DNA from: Tissierella sp. Yu-01
Lineage (GTDB): Bacteria; Bacillota; Clostridia; Tissierellales; Tissierellaceae
DNA: 64,000 nt
Reading direction: 5' to 3'
Assembly (NCBI RefSeq): GCF_029537395.1
Contig: NZ_CP120677.1
Span: forward strand, 1,364,001 to 1,428,000
In this document: positions 28,712 to 37,886 of the stretch, piece after piece
How the letters are laid out: each line of letters starts with the position of its first letter
How positions within the stretch are numbered: the stretch's first letter is position 1
Translations under genes and position numbers: made by a program
The notes under the pieces: model-generated
Databases searched by the model: none
The model's input: the letters and a program-made list of their open reading frames with translations, nothing else
Told to the model about the DNA's origin: nothing

Positions 28712-29944
28712 CTAATATCTTTTTAATAAAATTGTAGCATTATGTCCTCCAAATCCAAGTGAATTGGACATTGCATATTTAATATCCTTTTCTACCATCT
28801 TATTAGGTGTATAATTAAGGTCACATTCCTCATCTGGATTTTCATAGTTTATAGTTGGAGGAATCTTTCCATTCCTTAAAGCTAAGGCTGTAGCTATAGC
28901 TTCTATTCCACCAGCAGCTCCCAAAAGATGACCTGTCATGGATTTAGTTGAGCTTATGTTTAATTCATAAGCATGTTCTTTAAAGATATTTTTTATAGCT
29001 AATGTTTCTAACTTATCATTAAAGTAAGTAGAAGTTCCATGTGCATTGATATATCCAACTTCTTTGTTGTCAATATTCCCATCCTCTAACGCCAAAGCCA
29101 TGGCCTTTGTAGCTCCATTAGCTTCTGGATCTGGTTGAGTTATGTGGAATGCATCTGATGTAGCACCATATCCTACTACTTCTGCATAAATCGTAGCTCC
29201 TCTTTTTACAGCATGTTCTAGCTCTTCTAATATAAGTATGCCTGAACCTTCTCCCATTATAAATCCGTCTCTTTCCTTATCAAAAGGACGACAAGCTTTA
29301 GAAGGATCATCATTTTTTGTAGACAGAGCCTTCATTGAAGTAAAGCCTGCTACTGCTACTGGTGTTATTGATGCTTCAGTACCTCCAGTAACTACCATAT
29401 CAAGGTATCCATGCTTAATCATTCTGTAGGATTCCCCTATGGCATGTGTAGCTGATGCACATGCAGTTGTTAAGGTCATAGAAGCCCCAGTTAAGCCAAA
29501 GTTCATAGATACTTGACCAGCAGCCATATTGGATATCATCATTGGTATGAACAGAGGACTAACTCTGTTTGGACCTTTTTCGGTGTATTTAACAACCTCA
29601 CCTTCTAAGGTATCAATACCGCCTATTCCTGAACCAATTATAGTACCTATTCTATCCTTATTTAGCTCATCTAGATTTATATTTCCATCTTCTATAGCTA
29701 ACTTTGTAGCTACAACTGCAAATTGAGCAAATCTATCCATTCTCTTAGCTTCTTTTTTATCTAAATAATCCTGGGGATTAAAATCCTTTACTTCCGCACC
29801 TATCTTTACATCATGATTTGCCGCATCAAATCTAGTTATATAACCAATTCCGGATTTTCCTCCTAAAAGGGAATTCCAAAAGTTATCTTTTCCTGTGCCT
29901 ATTGGTGTAATAGCTCCAAGGCCTGTAATCACAACTCGTTTCAA
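28712..29944 (-). CDS. fabF: 3-oxoacyl-ACP synthase II
   Basis: 410 aa condensing enzyme that extends acyl-ACP with malonyl-ACP. Catalytic triad: Cys in TTACASATHAIG, His in NAHGTSTYFND and His in MTGHLLGAAGG. The TTG start (29942-29944) has GGAAAGGGG upstream. Last gene of fabH-fabK-fabD-fabG-acpP-fabF. Confidence 0.96.
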   Translation of the reverse strand: MKRVVITGLGAITPIGTGKDNFWNSLLGGKSGIGYITRFDAANHDVKIGAEVKDFNPQDYLDKKEAKRMDRFAQFAVVATKLAIEDGNINLDELNKDRIGTIIGSGIGGIDTLEGEVVKYTEKGPNRVSPLFIPMMISNMAAGQVSMNFGLTGASMTLTTACASATHAIGESYRMIKHGYLDMVVTGGTEASITPVAVAGFTSMKALSTKNDDPSKACRPFDKERDGFIMGEGSGILILEELEHAVKRGATIYAEVVGYGATSDAFHITQPDPEANGATKAMALALEDGNIDNKEVGYINAHGTSTYFNDKLETLAIKNIFKEHAYELNISSTKSMTGHLLGAAGGIEAIATALALRNGKIPPTINYENPDEECDLNYTPNKMVEKDIKYAMSNSLGFGGHNATILLKRY

Positions 29945-29966
29945 ATTAATTCCCCTTTCCATTAAA

Positions 29967-30197
29967 TTAGGAGATTTTTTCTTGTAAATAGTTTACAATA
30001 TCTCCAATATTCTTAAATCCTTCTGCGTCTTCATCTGGAATGCTTACTCCAAATTCATCTTCTAAAGCCATCATTATTTCAACAGCATCCAATGAGTCAG
30101 CATCTAAATCCTTCATCATTGATGTTTCCATTGTAATACCTTCTACTTCTGCATCTAATTGTTCAGCAATTATATCTCTAACTTTTTCAAATAACAT
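29967..30197 (-). CDS. acpP: Acyl carrier protein
   Basis: 76 aa, strongly acidic. The phosphopantetheine attachment Ser is in [19 protein letters not shown], the standard DSL motif. It carries growing acyl chains between the enzymes encoded around it. Confidence 0.97.
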   Translation of the reverse strand: MLFEKVRDIIAEQLDAEVEGITMETSMMKDLDADSLDAVEIMMALEDEFGVSIPDEDAEGFKNIGDIVNYLQEKIS

Positions 30198-30210
30198 TTA
30201 TATATCCTCC

Positions 30211-30948
30211 TTATATTGCCATTCCGCCGTCTACTTTTATTACTTCACCAGTTATATAGTCTGATTCTTTACTTGCTAAGAAATTTACCAAATTGCTAAT
30301 ATCCTTTGGTGAGCCAAGGCTACCTAATGGTATATTCTTAACTAATTCGTCTTTTATTTCATCTTTTAATACATCTGTCATATCCGTTTGAATAAACCCT
30401 GGGGCTATGGCATTTACTCTTATTCCACGTGATGCTAATTCCTTTGCCATTGTTTTTGTAAATCCAATAACACCCGCTTTGGATGCTGAATAATTTGCCT
30501 GACCAGCATTACCATTTATACCAACTACAGATGCAATATTAATTATCTTTCCATATTTCTTCTTCATCATACCTCTTATTACTGCCTTGGTACAAAGAAA
30601 TACACCTTTAAGGTTTACATTTAATACATCATCCCAATCTTCTGACTTCATTCTCATCAGTAGATTGTCTTTTGTAATACCTGCATTATTTACCAGGATA
30701 TCTATTGATCCTAATTCTTCTTCAACATTTTTTACGATAGAGTTAACATCCTCTTCAATGCTAGAATTTCCTTTTATAGCAATTGCATTAACCCCATTTT
30801 TCTTAATTTCTTCAACTACTTCTTCAGCTTTGTTAGCATTAGAATTATAGGTTATAGCTACATTTATTCCTTTTTGGGATAATCCAAGAGCTATTTCTCT
30901 ACCAATTCCTCTACTTCCTCCAGTAACTAAAGCTACTTTATTTTCCAT
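30211..30948 (-). CDS. fabG: 3-oxoacyl-ACP reductase
   Basis: 245 aa short-chain dehydrogenase. NADPH loop VTGGSRGIGREIALG; NNAG motif in DILVNNAGITKDN; catalytic Ser...Tyr-Lys with YSASKAGVIGF. Reduces 3-oxoacyl-ACP. Sits two bases after fabD. Confidence 0.96.
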   Translation of the reverse strand: MENKVALVTGGSRGIGREIALGLSQKGINVAITYNSNANKAEEVVEEIKKNGVNAIAIKGNSSIEEDVNSIVKNVEEELGSIDILVNNAGITKDNLLMRMKSEDWDDVLNVNLKGVFLCTKAVIRGMMKKKYGKIINIASVVGINGNAGQANYSASKAGVIGFTKTMAKELASRGIRVNAIAPGFIQTDMTDVLKDEIKDELVKNIPLGSLGSPKDISNLVNFLASKESDYITGEVIKVDGGMAI

Positions 30949-30950
30949 TT

Positions 30951-31904
30951 CTAAGCCTCCCTCTTTAAAATACTCAATGCCTCATAGTAAGAATCCATAT
31001 TAGAGATGCTTAGTGTTTGAACTTTTTTATTCATATGTTTTCCGATTCTCTTTACGAAGCCAGACAATGATTTACCAGGACCTATTTCTACAAAAGTATC
31101 TACTCCTTGGTCAATCATATACTCAACAGATTGTTGCCATAAAACAGAATGACTAACCTGATCAACTAGCTTTGGAACTAATTCATCCTTACTAGTTATT
31201 ACACTTCCATCAACATTCGATACCACTTTTTTGTCTAAATCACTAATCTTGACACTTTCTAATACTCTAGAAAGTCTTTCGCCTGCTTTAGATAAAAGAC
31301 TAGTATGGAATGGTGCACTTACAGGAAGCTCTACAACCTTTCTAGCTCCTAGTTCCATTGCTTTTTCTCCTGCTATTCTGATTCCTTTTATTTCTCCTGA
31401 AATTACAATTTGTTCTGGACTATTGTAATTAGCAACTTCAACTATTCCATAATCCCTAGATGCCTCAATTACCAAAGGTAGATTTAATCGTTCTAATCCA
31501 AGAATTGCCGCCATTCCACCAATTCCTTGAGGTACAGCATCCTGCATAAATCTTCCTCTTTTTCTAACTATGTTTAATGCATCAGAAAACTCAATAGCTT
31601 TACCCATTACTATAGAGCTATATTCTCCAAGGCTTAACCCTGCCGTATAATCGCAGTCTATTCCTTCTTTTTCTAGAGCTCTTAGCATAGCTATACAAGT
31701 AGTCAAAATTGCTGGTTGAGTGTTTTCCGTCTTCTTTAAGTCATCTTCGTTTCCATTAAAAATCAAGTCGCTCAAATCCATTTTTAGTACTTCATTAGCT
31801 TCATCGAAAACATCTCTTGATTCCTTTATATTTTCACAGAAGTCTTTACCCATACCAATATATTGAGCACCCTGACCAGGAAAAATGAAAGCAGTCTTAC
31901 TCAT
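30951..31904 (-). CDS. fabD: Malonyl-CoA:ACP transacylase
   Basis: 317 aa. Motifs FIFPGQGAQYIGMG, the active Ser in TAGLSLGEYSSIV and the catalytic His in SAPFHTSLL. The ATG at 31904 is chosen since AGGAGGTG precedes it at normal distance; an in-frame GTG at 31913 would sit in that ribosome binding site. Its start overlaps the fabK stop by 8 bp. Confidence 0.96.
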   Translation of the reverse strand: MSKTAFIFPGQGAQYIGMGKDFCENIKESRDVFDEANEVLKMDLSDLIFNGNEDDLKKTENTQPAILTTCIAMLRALEKEGIDCDYTAGLSLGEYSSIVMGKAIEFSDALNIVRKRGRFMQDAVPQGIGGMAAILGLERLNLPLVIEASRDYGIVEVANYNSPEQIVISGEIKGIRIAGEKAMELGARKVVELPVSAPFHTSLLSKAGERLSRVLESVKISDLDKKVVSNVDGSVITSKDELVPKLVDQVSHSVLWQQSVEYMIDQGVDTFVEIGPGKSLSGFVKRIGKHMNKKVQTLSISNMDSYYEALSILKREA

Positions 31905-32856
31905 TATCTTCACCTCCTTTCAGTGAAGATAATCTGTTTAAAACATCTTCTGTTCCATTGAATAAGTCTTGGATTATATCCTTACAGCTTTTGATATCAC
32001 AAACTAATCCTGCAATTTGCCCAGCCATTACAGAACCATTCTCCACATCACCATCTACTACTGCAAGTCTTAATTTACCAGTGCCTAATCCTTCTAAGGC
32101 CTCAGAACTAGCTCCAGATTTTTCAATCTCTAAATATTCTCTTGTTAGTTTATTCTTTAATACTCTTACAGGATGCCCAGTACTTCTCCCAGTTACTATA
32201 GCATCTCTATCCTTTGCTTTTACTATTTCTTCCTTATATTTTTCGTGAACTTTTGCCTCCGTTGAACAGACAAATCTTGTTCCGATTTGAACACCATCAG
32301 CTCCAAGTGCAAATGCCGCTACAAGTCCTCTACTATCCCCTATACCACCAGCAGCGATAACTGGTAGTTTAACAGCATCACGAACTTGTGGTACCACTGC
32401 CATCGTAGTTAATTCCCCGATATGTCCACCAGCTTCAGTTCCCTCAACAATTACTGCATCTACGCCTAATTTCTCTAATCTCTTTGCTAAAGACACTGTA
32501 GGTACTACAGGAATGACTTTAATGCCTAATTTCTTAAATCTGTCTATAAATCTTCCAGGATTTCCTGCACCTGTAGTTACAACAGGAACCCTCTCGTCAC
32601 ATATTATATCTACAATATCCTCAGCATAAGGAGACATCAACATGATATTTACACCAAATGGTTTATCAGTCTTTTCCCTAAGCTTTCTTATTTCATCCCT
32701 AACATATTCTCCCGGCGCATTGCCAGCTGCAATTATTCCTAATCCACCTGCTTCCGAAACAGCTGCTGCTAGTTCATGTGTTGCAACCCAAGCCATACCA
32801 CCTTGAATAATAGGATACTCTATACCTAATAATTCTGTAATTCTTGTATTAATCAT
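31897..32856 (-). CDS. fabK: Enoyl-ACP reductase II (FMN-dependent)
   Basis: 319 aa TIM-barrel flavoprotein for the last reduction of each elongation cycle. PIIQGGMAWVATHELAAAV at the N-terminus, EGTEAGGHIGELTTM and VIAAGGIGDSRGLVAAFALG with GVQIGTRF at the flavin phosphate site. No FabI is seen, so this is the probable main enoyl reductase. Overlaps fabH by 8 bp. Confidence 0.95.
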   Translation of the reverse strand: MINTRITELLGIEYPIIQGGMAWVATHELAAAVSEAGGLGIIAAGNAPGEYVRDEIRKLREKTDKPFGVNIMLMSPYAEDIVDIICDERVPVVTTGAGNPGRFIDRFKKLGIKVIPVVPTVSLAKRLEKLGVDAVIVEGTEAGGHIGELTTMAVVPQVRDAVKLPVIAAGGIGDSRGLVAAFALGADGVQIGTRFVCSTEAKVHEKYKEEIVKAKDRDAIVTGRSTGHPVRVLKNKLTREYLEIEKSGASSEALEGLGTGKLRLAVVDGDVENGSVMAGQIAGLVCDIKSCKDIIQDLFNGTEDVLNRLSSLKGGEDNE

Positions 32857-33856
32857 CCATACCCTCCTTATTCCACTTGATTACTAAGGATCCCCAAGTC
32901 AAGCCAGCTCCAAAAGCTACTAAAACTAAGTTGTCTCCTTTCCTAACCCTTCCATCTTTTACTGCTTCATCAAGAGCAACTGGAATTGATGCGGAAGACA
33001 TGTTTCCATATTTATTTAGGTTAATACAAGCTTTATCTCTGCTTAATTTTAATTTTTTTAGGGCAGAATCGATAATTCTTATATTTGCCTGATGAGGTAC
33101 AAGAAAATCTAAATCTTCAAGTTCTAGATTAGCCTTCTCTATTGCTACTAAAGATGCCTTTTCCATAATTCTGACGGCAAACTTGAATACTTCTCTACCC
33201 TCCATCTGAATAGAATGAAGCTTATCTTTTACAGTGTCCTCTGATGCTGGTAATTTAGATCCACCAGCTGGTACTATTAAGACATTGCCTTCCTTACCGT
33301 CTGAACCCAATTCACATGAAAGGATACCATAACCATCTTCACAAGCCTCTAGTACAACTGCTCCTGCTCCATCTCCAAACAATACACATGTATTCCTATC
33401 TTCCCAATTTACAATCTTAGATAGGACTTCTGAACCTATTACTAAGACTTTTTTGTACATTCCAGAAGATATAAAATTTGCTCCTGTGGCTATTCCATAT
33501 ACAAATCCTGTACAACCAACACTCATATCAAAAGCAGCAGCTTTTGTAGCGTTAAGTTTAGCCTGAACTAAGGATGCTGTGGACGGGAAGGTGTGATCTG
33601 GAGTTGCTGTTGCAACAATAATCAAGTCAATTTCTTCCGGAGTAGTATTTGCATCTTCTAAGGCTTTAATTGCAGCCTGTGTTGCTAAATCCGACGCAGT
33701 CTGATTTGTATCTGCTATTCTTCTTTGCTCTATACCAGTTCTTTCCACTATCCACTCATTATTAGTTTCAACCATTTGAGCTAAATTATAGTTTGTAAGA
33801 ACCCTATCAGGTACATAGCTACCTATTCCAGAAATGCCTACTGAAATATTTTTCAA
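32849..33856 (-). CDS. fabH: 3-oxoacyl-ACP synthase III
   Basis: 335 aa. Starts elongation by joining a CoA primer to malonyl-ACP. Catalytic Cys in SVGCTGFVYGIA, His in PHQANIRIIDS and Asn in NLNKYGNMSSAS. TTG start behind TTGGAGGTGA. The fermentation operon at 36-42 kb could give branched acyl-CoA primers, which would suit FabH starting iso-fatty acids (inference). First gene of the operon; promoter at 33935-33963. Confidence 0.95.
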   Translation of the reverse strand: MKNISVGISGIGSYVPDRVLTNYNLAQMVETNNEWIVERTGIEQRRIADTNQTASDLATQAAIKALEDANTTPEEIDLIIVATATPDHTFPSTASLVQAKLNATKAAAFDMSVGCTGFVYGIATGANFISSGMYKKVLVIGSEVLSKIVNWEDRNTCVLFGDGAGAVVLEACEDGYGILSCELGSDGKEGNVLIVPAGGSKLPASEDTVKDKLHSIQMEGREVFKFAVRIMEKASLVAIEKANLELEDLDFLVPHQANIRIIDSALKKLKLSRDKACINLNKYGNMSSASIPVALDEAVKDGRVRKGDNLVLVAFGAGLTWGSLVIKWNKEGMDD

Positions 33857-33934
33857 TTCTTCACCTCCAATATTTAATTGTCTGTTATTAGAATTTATAA
33901 TCCACCACCTCCTATAAAACGATGATTGAATAAA

Positions 33935-33963
33935 ATTTTAATTGCATAATATTACGCTTTCAA
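33935..33963 (-). promoter_or_regulatory. Promoter of the fabH-fabF operon
   Basis: TTGAAA (33958-33963) and TAAAAT (33935-33940), 17-bp spacer, on the minus strand. A weaker plus-strand match, TTGCAT with TATTAT at 17 bp, overlaps it and could serve fabZ. No convincing FapR or FabT operator was found by eye. Confidence 0.6.
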
Positions 33964-34071
33964 TTATTATTGGTATTATAATAATCAAAAACTTATGATT
34001 AAGTATATATTAAAATTTAAAAATTGGCAATCACTAGTTTTCGATTAAAAATAATAAAAAGAGGTGATATC

Positions 34072-34509
34072 ATGAAAAAAATAGTAAATATTGAAGAAAT
34101 AATGGAAATAATCCCACATAGGAGTCCATTTTTGTTCGTTGATAAAGTTGAAGTTGAAGAGGATGGATTAAAAGGTACAGGCTTTAAAAATGTAACTATT
34201 AACGAATACTTCTTCCAAGGTCATTTCCCAAACAAACCTGTATTACCTGGAGTAATTATAGTTGAAACCATGGCACAAGTTGGTTCAGTCATTTTACTTT
34301 CAAGAGAAGATTTTAAAGGCAGAATTCCTTACTTTGCAGGTATTAACAAATTTAGATTTAAAAAAGTTGTAAAACCTGGAGATACCCTTAGAATGGAAGT
34401 GGAAATAACTAAGCTAAGAGGTACTATTGGCATTGGTCATGGAATAGCTTATGTAGGTGAAGAAATTGCGGCAGAAGGAGAATTTATGTTCGCAATAGAG
34501 AAAAAGTAG
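34072..34509 (+). CDS. fabZ: 3-hydroxyacyl-ACP dehydratase
   Basis: 145 aa hot-dog fold dehydratase. Motifs [14 protein letters not shown] and [19 protein letters not shown] carry the catalytic His and Glu. The ATG at 34072 has AGAGGTGAT just upstream. Divergent from the fabH operon rather than within it, and first of two genes with the flavin oxidoreductase that follows by 19 bp. Confidence 0.95.
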   Translation: MKKIVNIEEIMEIIPHRSPFLFVDKVEVEEDGLKGTGFKNVTINEYFFQGHFPNKPVLPGVIIVETMAQVGSVILLSREDFKGRIPYFAGINKFRFKKVVKPGDTLRMEVEITKLRGTIGIGHGIAYVGEEIAAEGEFMFAIEKK

Positions 34510-34528
34510 TACAGAAAGAGGTGTTTAA

Positions 34529-35587
34529 ATGAATCTACCACAAATAAGAATTGGTGATAAGATATCCAAAATCCCTATTATTCAAGGTGGTATGGGCATT
34601 GGTGTTTCTTTATCAAGATTGGCTTCTACAGTTGCTAATTTCGGAGGAATAGGAGTTATTTCTGGGGTTCAAATAGGATTTAGAGAACCAGATTTTGAAA
34701 CCAATTGTTCACAAGCCAATGAACGAGCTCTTGCTAAAGAGATTAGGACAGCAAGGGAATTAAGTCCTAATGGGATCTTGGGAGTAAATTTAATGGCAGC
34801 CATTAATAACTACAAGGAAATGGTTAAGGTTGCTGTCAATGAAAAAATTGACTTGATAATTTCTGGAGCAGGTTTACCAAGTGAATTACCTTCGCTTGTT
34901 AAGGGTAGCAATACTAAGATTGCACCAATTGTTTCATCTGGGAAGGCTGCTGCGGTGATTACCAAGCTATGGAAGAAGAGATATGACTATTTACCTGATT
35001 TAATTATAGTTGAAGGCCCTAAGGCTGGCGGTCATCTAGGGTTTTCATTAAAGGAATTAAGTAGTAAAACTTTACCTTCATTAAAGAGTATAGTCATAGA
35101 GGTAATGAATGCAATAAAGCCATTTGAGGAAGAAAGTGGAAAACAAATACCTATTATAGCGGCTGGTGGCATTTTTGATGGAAACGACATAAAGAATATG
35201 CTAGATATAGGTGCACAAGGTGTCCAAATAGGAACGAGATTTGTAGCAACTCATGAATGCGATGCATCTAATGAGTTTAAAAATGCTTATGTAAATTCAA
35301 ATGAAGAGGAAATAGATATTGTTCTAAGTCCTGTAGGAATGCCAGGTCAAGCGATAATAAATCCTTTTATGAGAAGAATAAAAGAATCTCATGAGAAGGT
35401 TAATAAATGCTATAGATGTCTTACACCATGTAATCCAGCATCTACACCTTATTGTATCTCAAAAGCATTGATAAATGCTGTGCAAGGCGATGTAGATAAC
35501 GGATTGATTTTCATTGGTAGAAATGGATTCAGGATTAATAAGATTGTCAGTGTAAAAGAATTAATTGACGAATTATTAGATTTTTAG
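34529..35587 (+). CDS. Nitronate monooxygenase/FabK-like flavin oxidoreductase
   Basis: 352 aa FMN TIM barrel related to FabK: IPIIQGGMGIGVSLSRLAS, VEGPKAGGHLGFSL, IIAAGGIFDGNDI and GVQIGTRFVATHE. It carries a C-terminal insert with cysteines CYRCLTPCNPASTPYC that FabK lacks. Annotated relatives are called nitronate monooxygenase, but a role as second enoyl reductase or in lipid metabolism fits the position after fabZ. The cysteine set could bind a metal or form disulfides; not known. Confidence 0.82.
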   Translation: MNLPQIRIGDKISKIPIIQGGMGIGVSLSRLASTVANFGGIGVISGVQIGFREPDFETNCSQANERALAKEIRTARELSPNGILGVNLMAAINNYKEMVKVAVNEKIDLIISGAGLPSELPSLVKGSNTKIAPIVSSGKAAAVITKLWKKRYDYLPDLIIVEGPKAGGHLGFSLKELSSKTLPSLKSIVIEVMNAIKPFEEESGKQIPIIAAGGIFDGNDIKNMLDIGAQGVQIGTRFVATHECDASNEFKNAYVNSNEEEIDIVLSPVGMPGQAIINPFMRRIKESHEKVNKCYRCLTPCNPASTPYCISKALINAVQGDVDNGLIFIGRNGFRINKIVSVKELIDELLDF

Positions 35588-35689
35588 TGTTTTATTCACA
35601 TATTTTAATACTCCAGAATATATTGTAATAGGGATAAGGACAAAATTATTGACCTTTAAACAACTACAATAATGATTGGAGGAACAAAT

Positions 35690-36532
35690 GTGGATAGATA
35701 TATAGGAGACTCTAAAATAAGTAATGTTAGAGTCATAGAAAATAATGTTCAAAACAAAGCACCTCTAGGAAGAACAGTAATTCCTAAAGCTTGTGAATCT
35801 TGTGTAGAAGTCGATAGCTCAACATTAGACAGTTGCACAAATACACCTGTTACACCTATTGGAATTCCTGGTGGTGTAGTAGTAAAAGTACCTGTAGTCT
35901 TAGCTGAATTAACTGTAAGATTCAATGTTTCTGCTTTTATCAGACTGCCTGAACCCGCGCTTGACGTTAAAAATATTAAGAAAAGATTGAAAATTACTCA
36001 ATGTACTTTGCTACAACCAACTAATATTTTATTTATAAAAGGTTTTGTTCGTAAGAATATAGACTATACAACTAAGAAGTGCTCAACCAAATCTGGTGTA
36101 TGTGGAGAGCTTCATCATTGCACAATAGATGTTCCATTTGAATGCTCAACTCCTGTAACATTTACTACTCCACCAGCACCACTTAGAACTAATACCTCAA
36201 CCGAATTTGAATATTTCAAAACTTCTAAGCTACCAAATCAACATTTTGCAGAAAAAGATAGTTTATTAGCTGGAGATTTATCTGAATTCAATCAATTTAT
36301 GACTGAAAACTTCAATGAACTTCCATTCTGTGATCTGATTGCTGCTTCTATCTATGAATTCGATGAATTTATAGGAAGAGAAAGTGTAAATTATTCAGAA
36401 TTGCCAGTAGAAGAAAAGTTGTTTAAGAGATTAGAAGAAAAGATGGTCATTGAGCTTACACTTAAAGTTCTTCAAAAGAGACAGGTAGCAGTACCAGCTT
36501 TTGGTGGTACAACAGATGACGATTTCTGTTAA
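35690..36532 (+). CDS. CsxC/SPOCS-like spore surface protein
   Basis: 280 aa; the GTG at 35690 follows GGAGG. The core resembles DUF3794/SPOCS domains used in spore coat and exosporium morphogenesis: VVKVPVVLAELTVRFNVSAF, IRLPEPALDVKNIKKRLKIT and IKGFVRKNIDYTT. A Cys-rich middle (CSTKSGVCGELHHC) and a glutamate-rich helical C-terminus follow, ending GGTTDDDFC. Probably made late in sporulation. Assignment is by motif resemblance; the exact subfamily is uncertain. Confidence 0.7.
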   Translation: MDRYIGDSKISNVRVIENNVQNKAPLGRTVIPKACESCVEVDSSTLDSCTNTPVTPIGIPGGVVVKVPVVLAELTVRFNVSAFIRLPEPALDVKNIKKRLKITQCTLLQPTNILFIKGFVRKNIDYTTKKCSTKSGVCGELHHCTIDVPFECSTPVTFTTPPAPLRTNTSTEFEYFKTSKLPNQHFAEKDSLLAGDLSEFNQFMTENFNELPFCDLIAASIYEFDEFIGRESVNYSELPVEEKLFKRLEEKMVIELTLKVLQKRQVAVPAFGGTTDDDFC

Positions 36533-36543
36533 TGATTAAAACT

Positions 36544-36573
36544 GGCGCTCAATATAATGAGCGCCTTTATTTA
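36544..36573 (+). terminator. Terminator after the CsxC-like gene
   Basis: Eight-bp stem GGCGCTCA / TGAGCGCC, 6-nt loop, then TTTATTTATT on the plus strand. It could also end the convergent oxidoreductase operon. Confidence 0.8.
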
Positions 36574-36579
36574 TTGAAA

Positions 36580-37137
36580 TTAAACAGTTTCAGCTTGTGG
36601 TTGTGTAACCATCTGTCTACCCCTATCAAGAGCTTCCTTGTTTAAGGGAAGCAAATGCGCCTTTGATTCGCCGAATACCTTACCAAAGGCCTTGTATATT
36701 GATTCTACTTCTACTGTGTGTGTTACCTCAAGATATGCACCTAACATTACCATATTAGCGATTCTTGAGTTCCCCAATTCATTTGCTATCTCGTTTGCTG
36801 GTACATAGTATATATCTATATCATCTCTTGTTGATTTTCTATCTATTAGGGATGAATTTATAAATAATTTTCCCCCTGGAACTACGGTAGACTCAAATTT
36901 GTCCAAGGAAGGTTTATTCAATACTATTGCTGTTGTTGCTTCTATTACTACAGGAGAACCTACTGGGTCTGTAGATATTATAACGTTGCAGTTGGCAGTT
37001 CCACCTCTCATCTCTGGTCCATATGATGGTAACCAAGATACTTTTTTATCCTCAATCATACCTGAGTAGGTTAAAAGTTGACCCATGGCCATTACCCCTT
37101 GGCCCCCAAATCCAGCAATTATTATACGTTCTTCCAT
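36580..37137 (-). CDS. 2-oxoacid:ferredoxin oxidoreductase, gamma subunit
   Basis: 185 aa. Starts with IIIAGFGGQGVMAMGQLL and contains SYGPEMRGGTANCNVI, both typical of KorC/VorA/PorG gamma chains. Together with the next three genes it forms a four-subunit ferredoxin-reducing complex that oxidatively decarboxylates 2-oxoacids to acyl-CoA. Context with ptb-buk argues for branched-chain 2-oxoacids. Confidence 0.92.
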   Translation of the reverse strand: MEERIIIAGFGGQGVMAMGQLLTYSGMIEDKKVSWLPSYGPEMRGGTANCNVIISTDPVGSPVVIEATTAIVLNKPSLDKFESTVVPGGKLFINSSLIDRKSTRDDIDIYYVPANEIANELGNSRIANMVMLGAYLEVTHTVEVESIYKAFGKVFGESKAHLLPLNKEALDRGRQMVTQPQAETV

Positions 37138-37139
37138 GA

Positions 37140-37886
37140 TTATCTCCCCTCCTCTGGCTTTTTGAAATTACCTAGTGGATAATATGGTATCATGTTCTTT
37201 TCAAGCCATTTAATTGCTTCTACTGGTGTATAACCCCAATTAGTTGGACATGTTGATAAGACTTCTACTATCCCAAAGCCTTTTCCTTCAATTTGTATCT
37301 TAAAGCACTCTTTTATAGCTTTTTTAGCTTTTCTTATTTGTGCAGGTGTCGTTACTGTTACTCTCTCAACAAATTTTGCTCCATCTATTGTAGCTAGCAT
37401 TTCACTTATTCTTATTGGTCTACCAGTTAAAGATTCATCCCTGCCGTAAGGAGCTGTAGTCGCCTTCTGCCCTATTAAAGTTGTAGGAGCCATCTGACCA
37501 CCTGTCATTCCATATATAGCATTGTTTACGAAGATTGTTGAAATCTTTTCTCCTCTATGGGCTGCGTGTACAATTTCAGCAGTACCAATGGAAGCCAAGT
37601 CTCCATCACCTTGATATGTGAATACAAAATTATCTGGATTGACCCTTTTTACTCCTGTTGCCACTGCTGGAGCTCTTCCATGAGCGGCTTCTTGCATATC
37701 ACAATTGAAATAATTATACGCCAATACTGCACATCCTACTGGTGCAATCCCTATTGATTTATCTAAGACTCCTAGTTCTACCAATGACTCAGCTACTAAT
37801 CTATGGATTATACCATGTGTACATCCAGGACAATAATGGGTTGAAACATCTGTTAAACCTCTAGTTTTTTCAAAAACTACAGCCAT
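37140..37886 (-). CDS. 2-oxoacid:ferredoxin oxidoreductase, beta (TPP-binding) subunit
   Basis: 248 aa. The cysteine pair HYCPGCTHGIIH, the thiamine-diphosphate motif YQGDGDLASIGTAE with VNNAIYGMTGGQMAPTT identify the beta subunit. Stop and neighbour start are one base apart or overlapping on both sides, so the subunits are translated together. Confidence 0.94.
   Translation of the reverse strand: MAVVFEKTRGLTDVSTHYCPGCTHGIIHRLVAESLVELGVLDKSIGIAPVGCAVLAYNYFNCDMQEAAHGRAPAVATGVKRVNPDNFVFTYQGDGDLASIGTAEIVHAAHRGEKISTIFVNNAIYGMTGGQMAPTTLIGQKATTAPYGRDESLTGRPIRISEMLATIDGAKFVERVTVTTPAQIRKAKKAIKECFKIQIEGKGFGIVEVLSTCPTNWGYTPVEAIKWLEKNMIPYYPLGNFKKPEEGR

Noticed and set aside
33880-33915. Leader peptide gene (six codons) with AGGAGGTGG in the fabH leader
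   Set aside because: Too short to support; likely a chance frame. Mentioned only as part of the regulatory-region finding.
33857-34071. FapR or FabT operator
   Set aside because: Palindromes present are A/T-rich and do not match the known operator consensus closely enough to claim.
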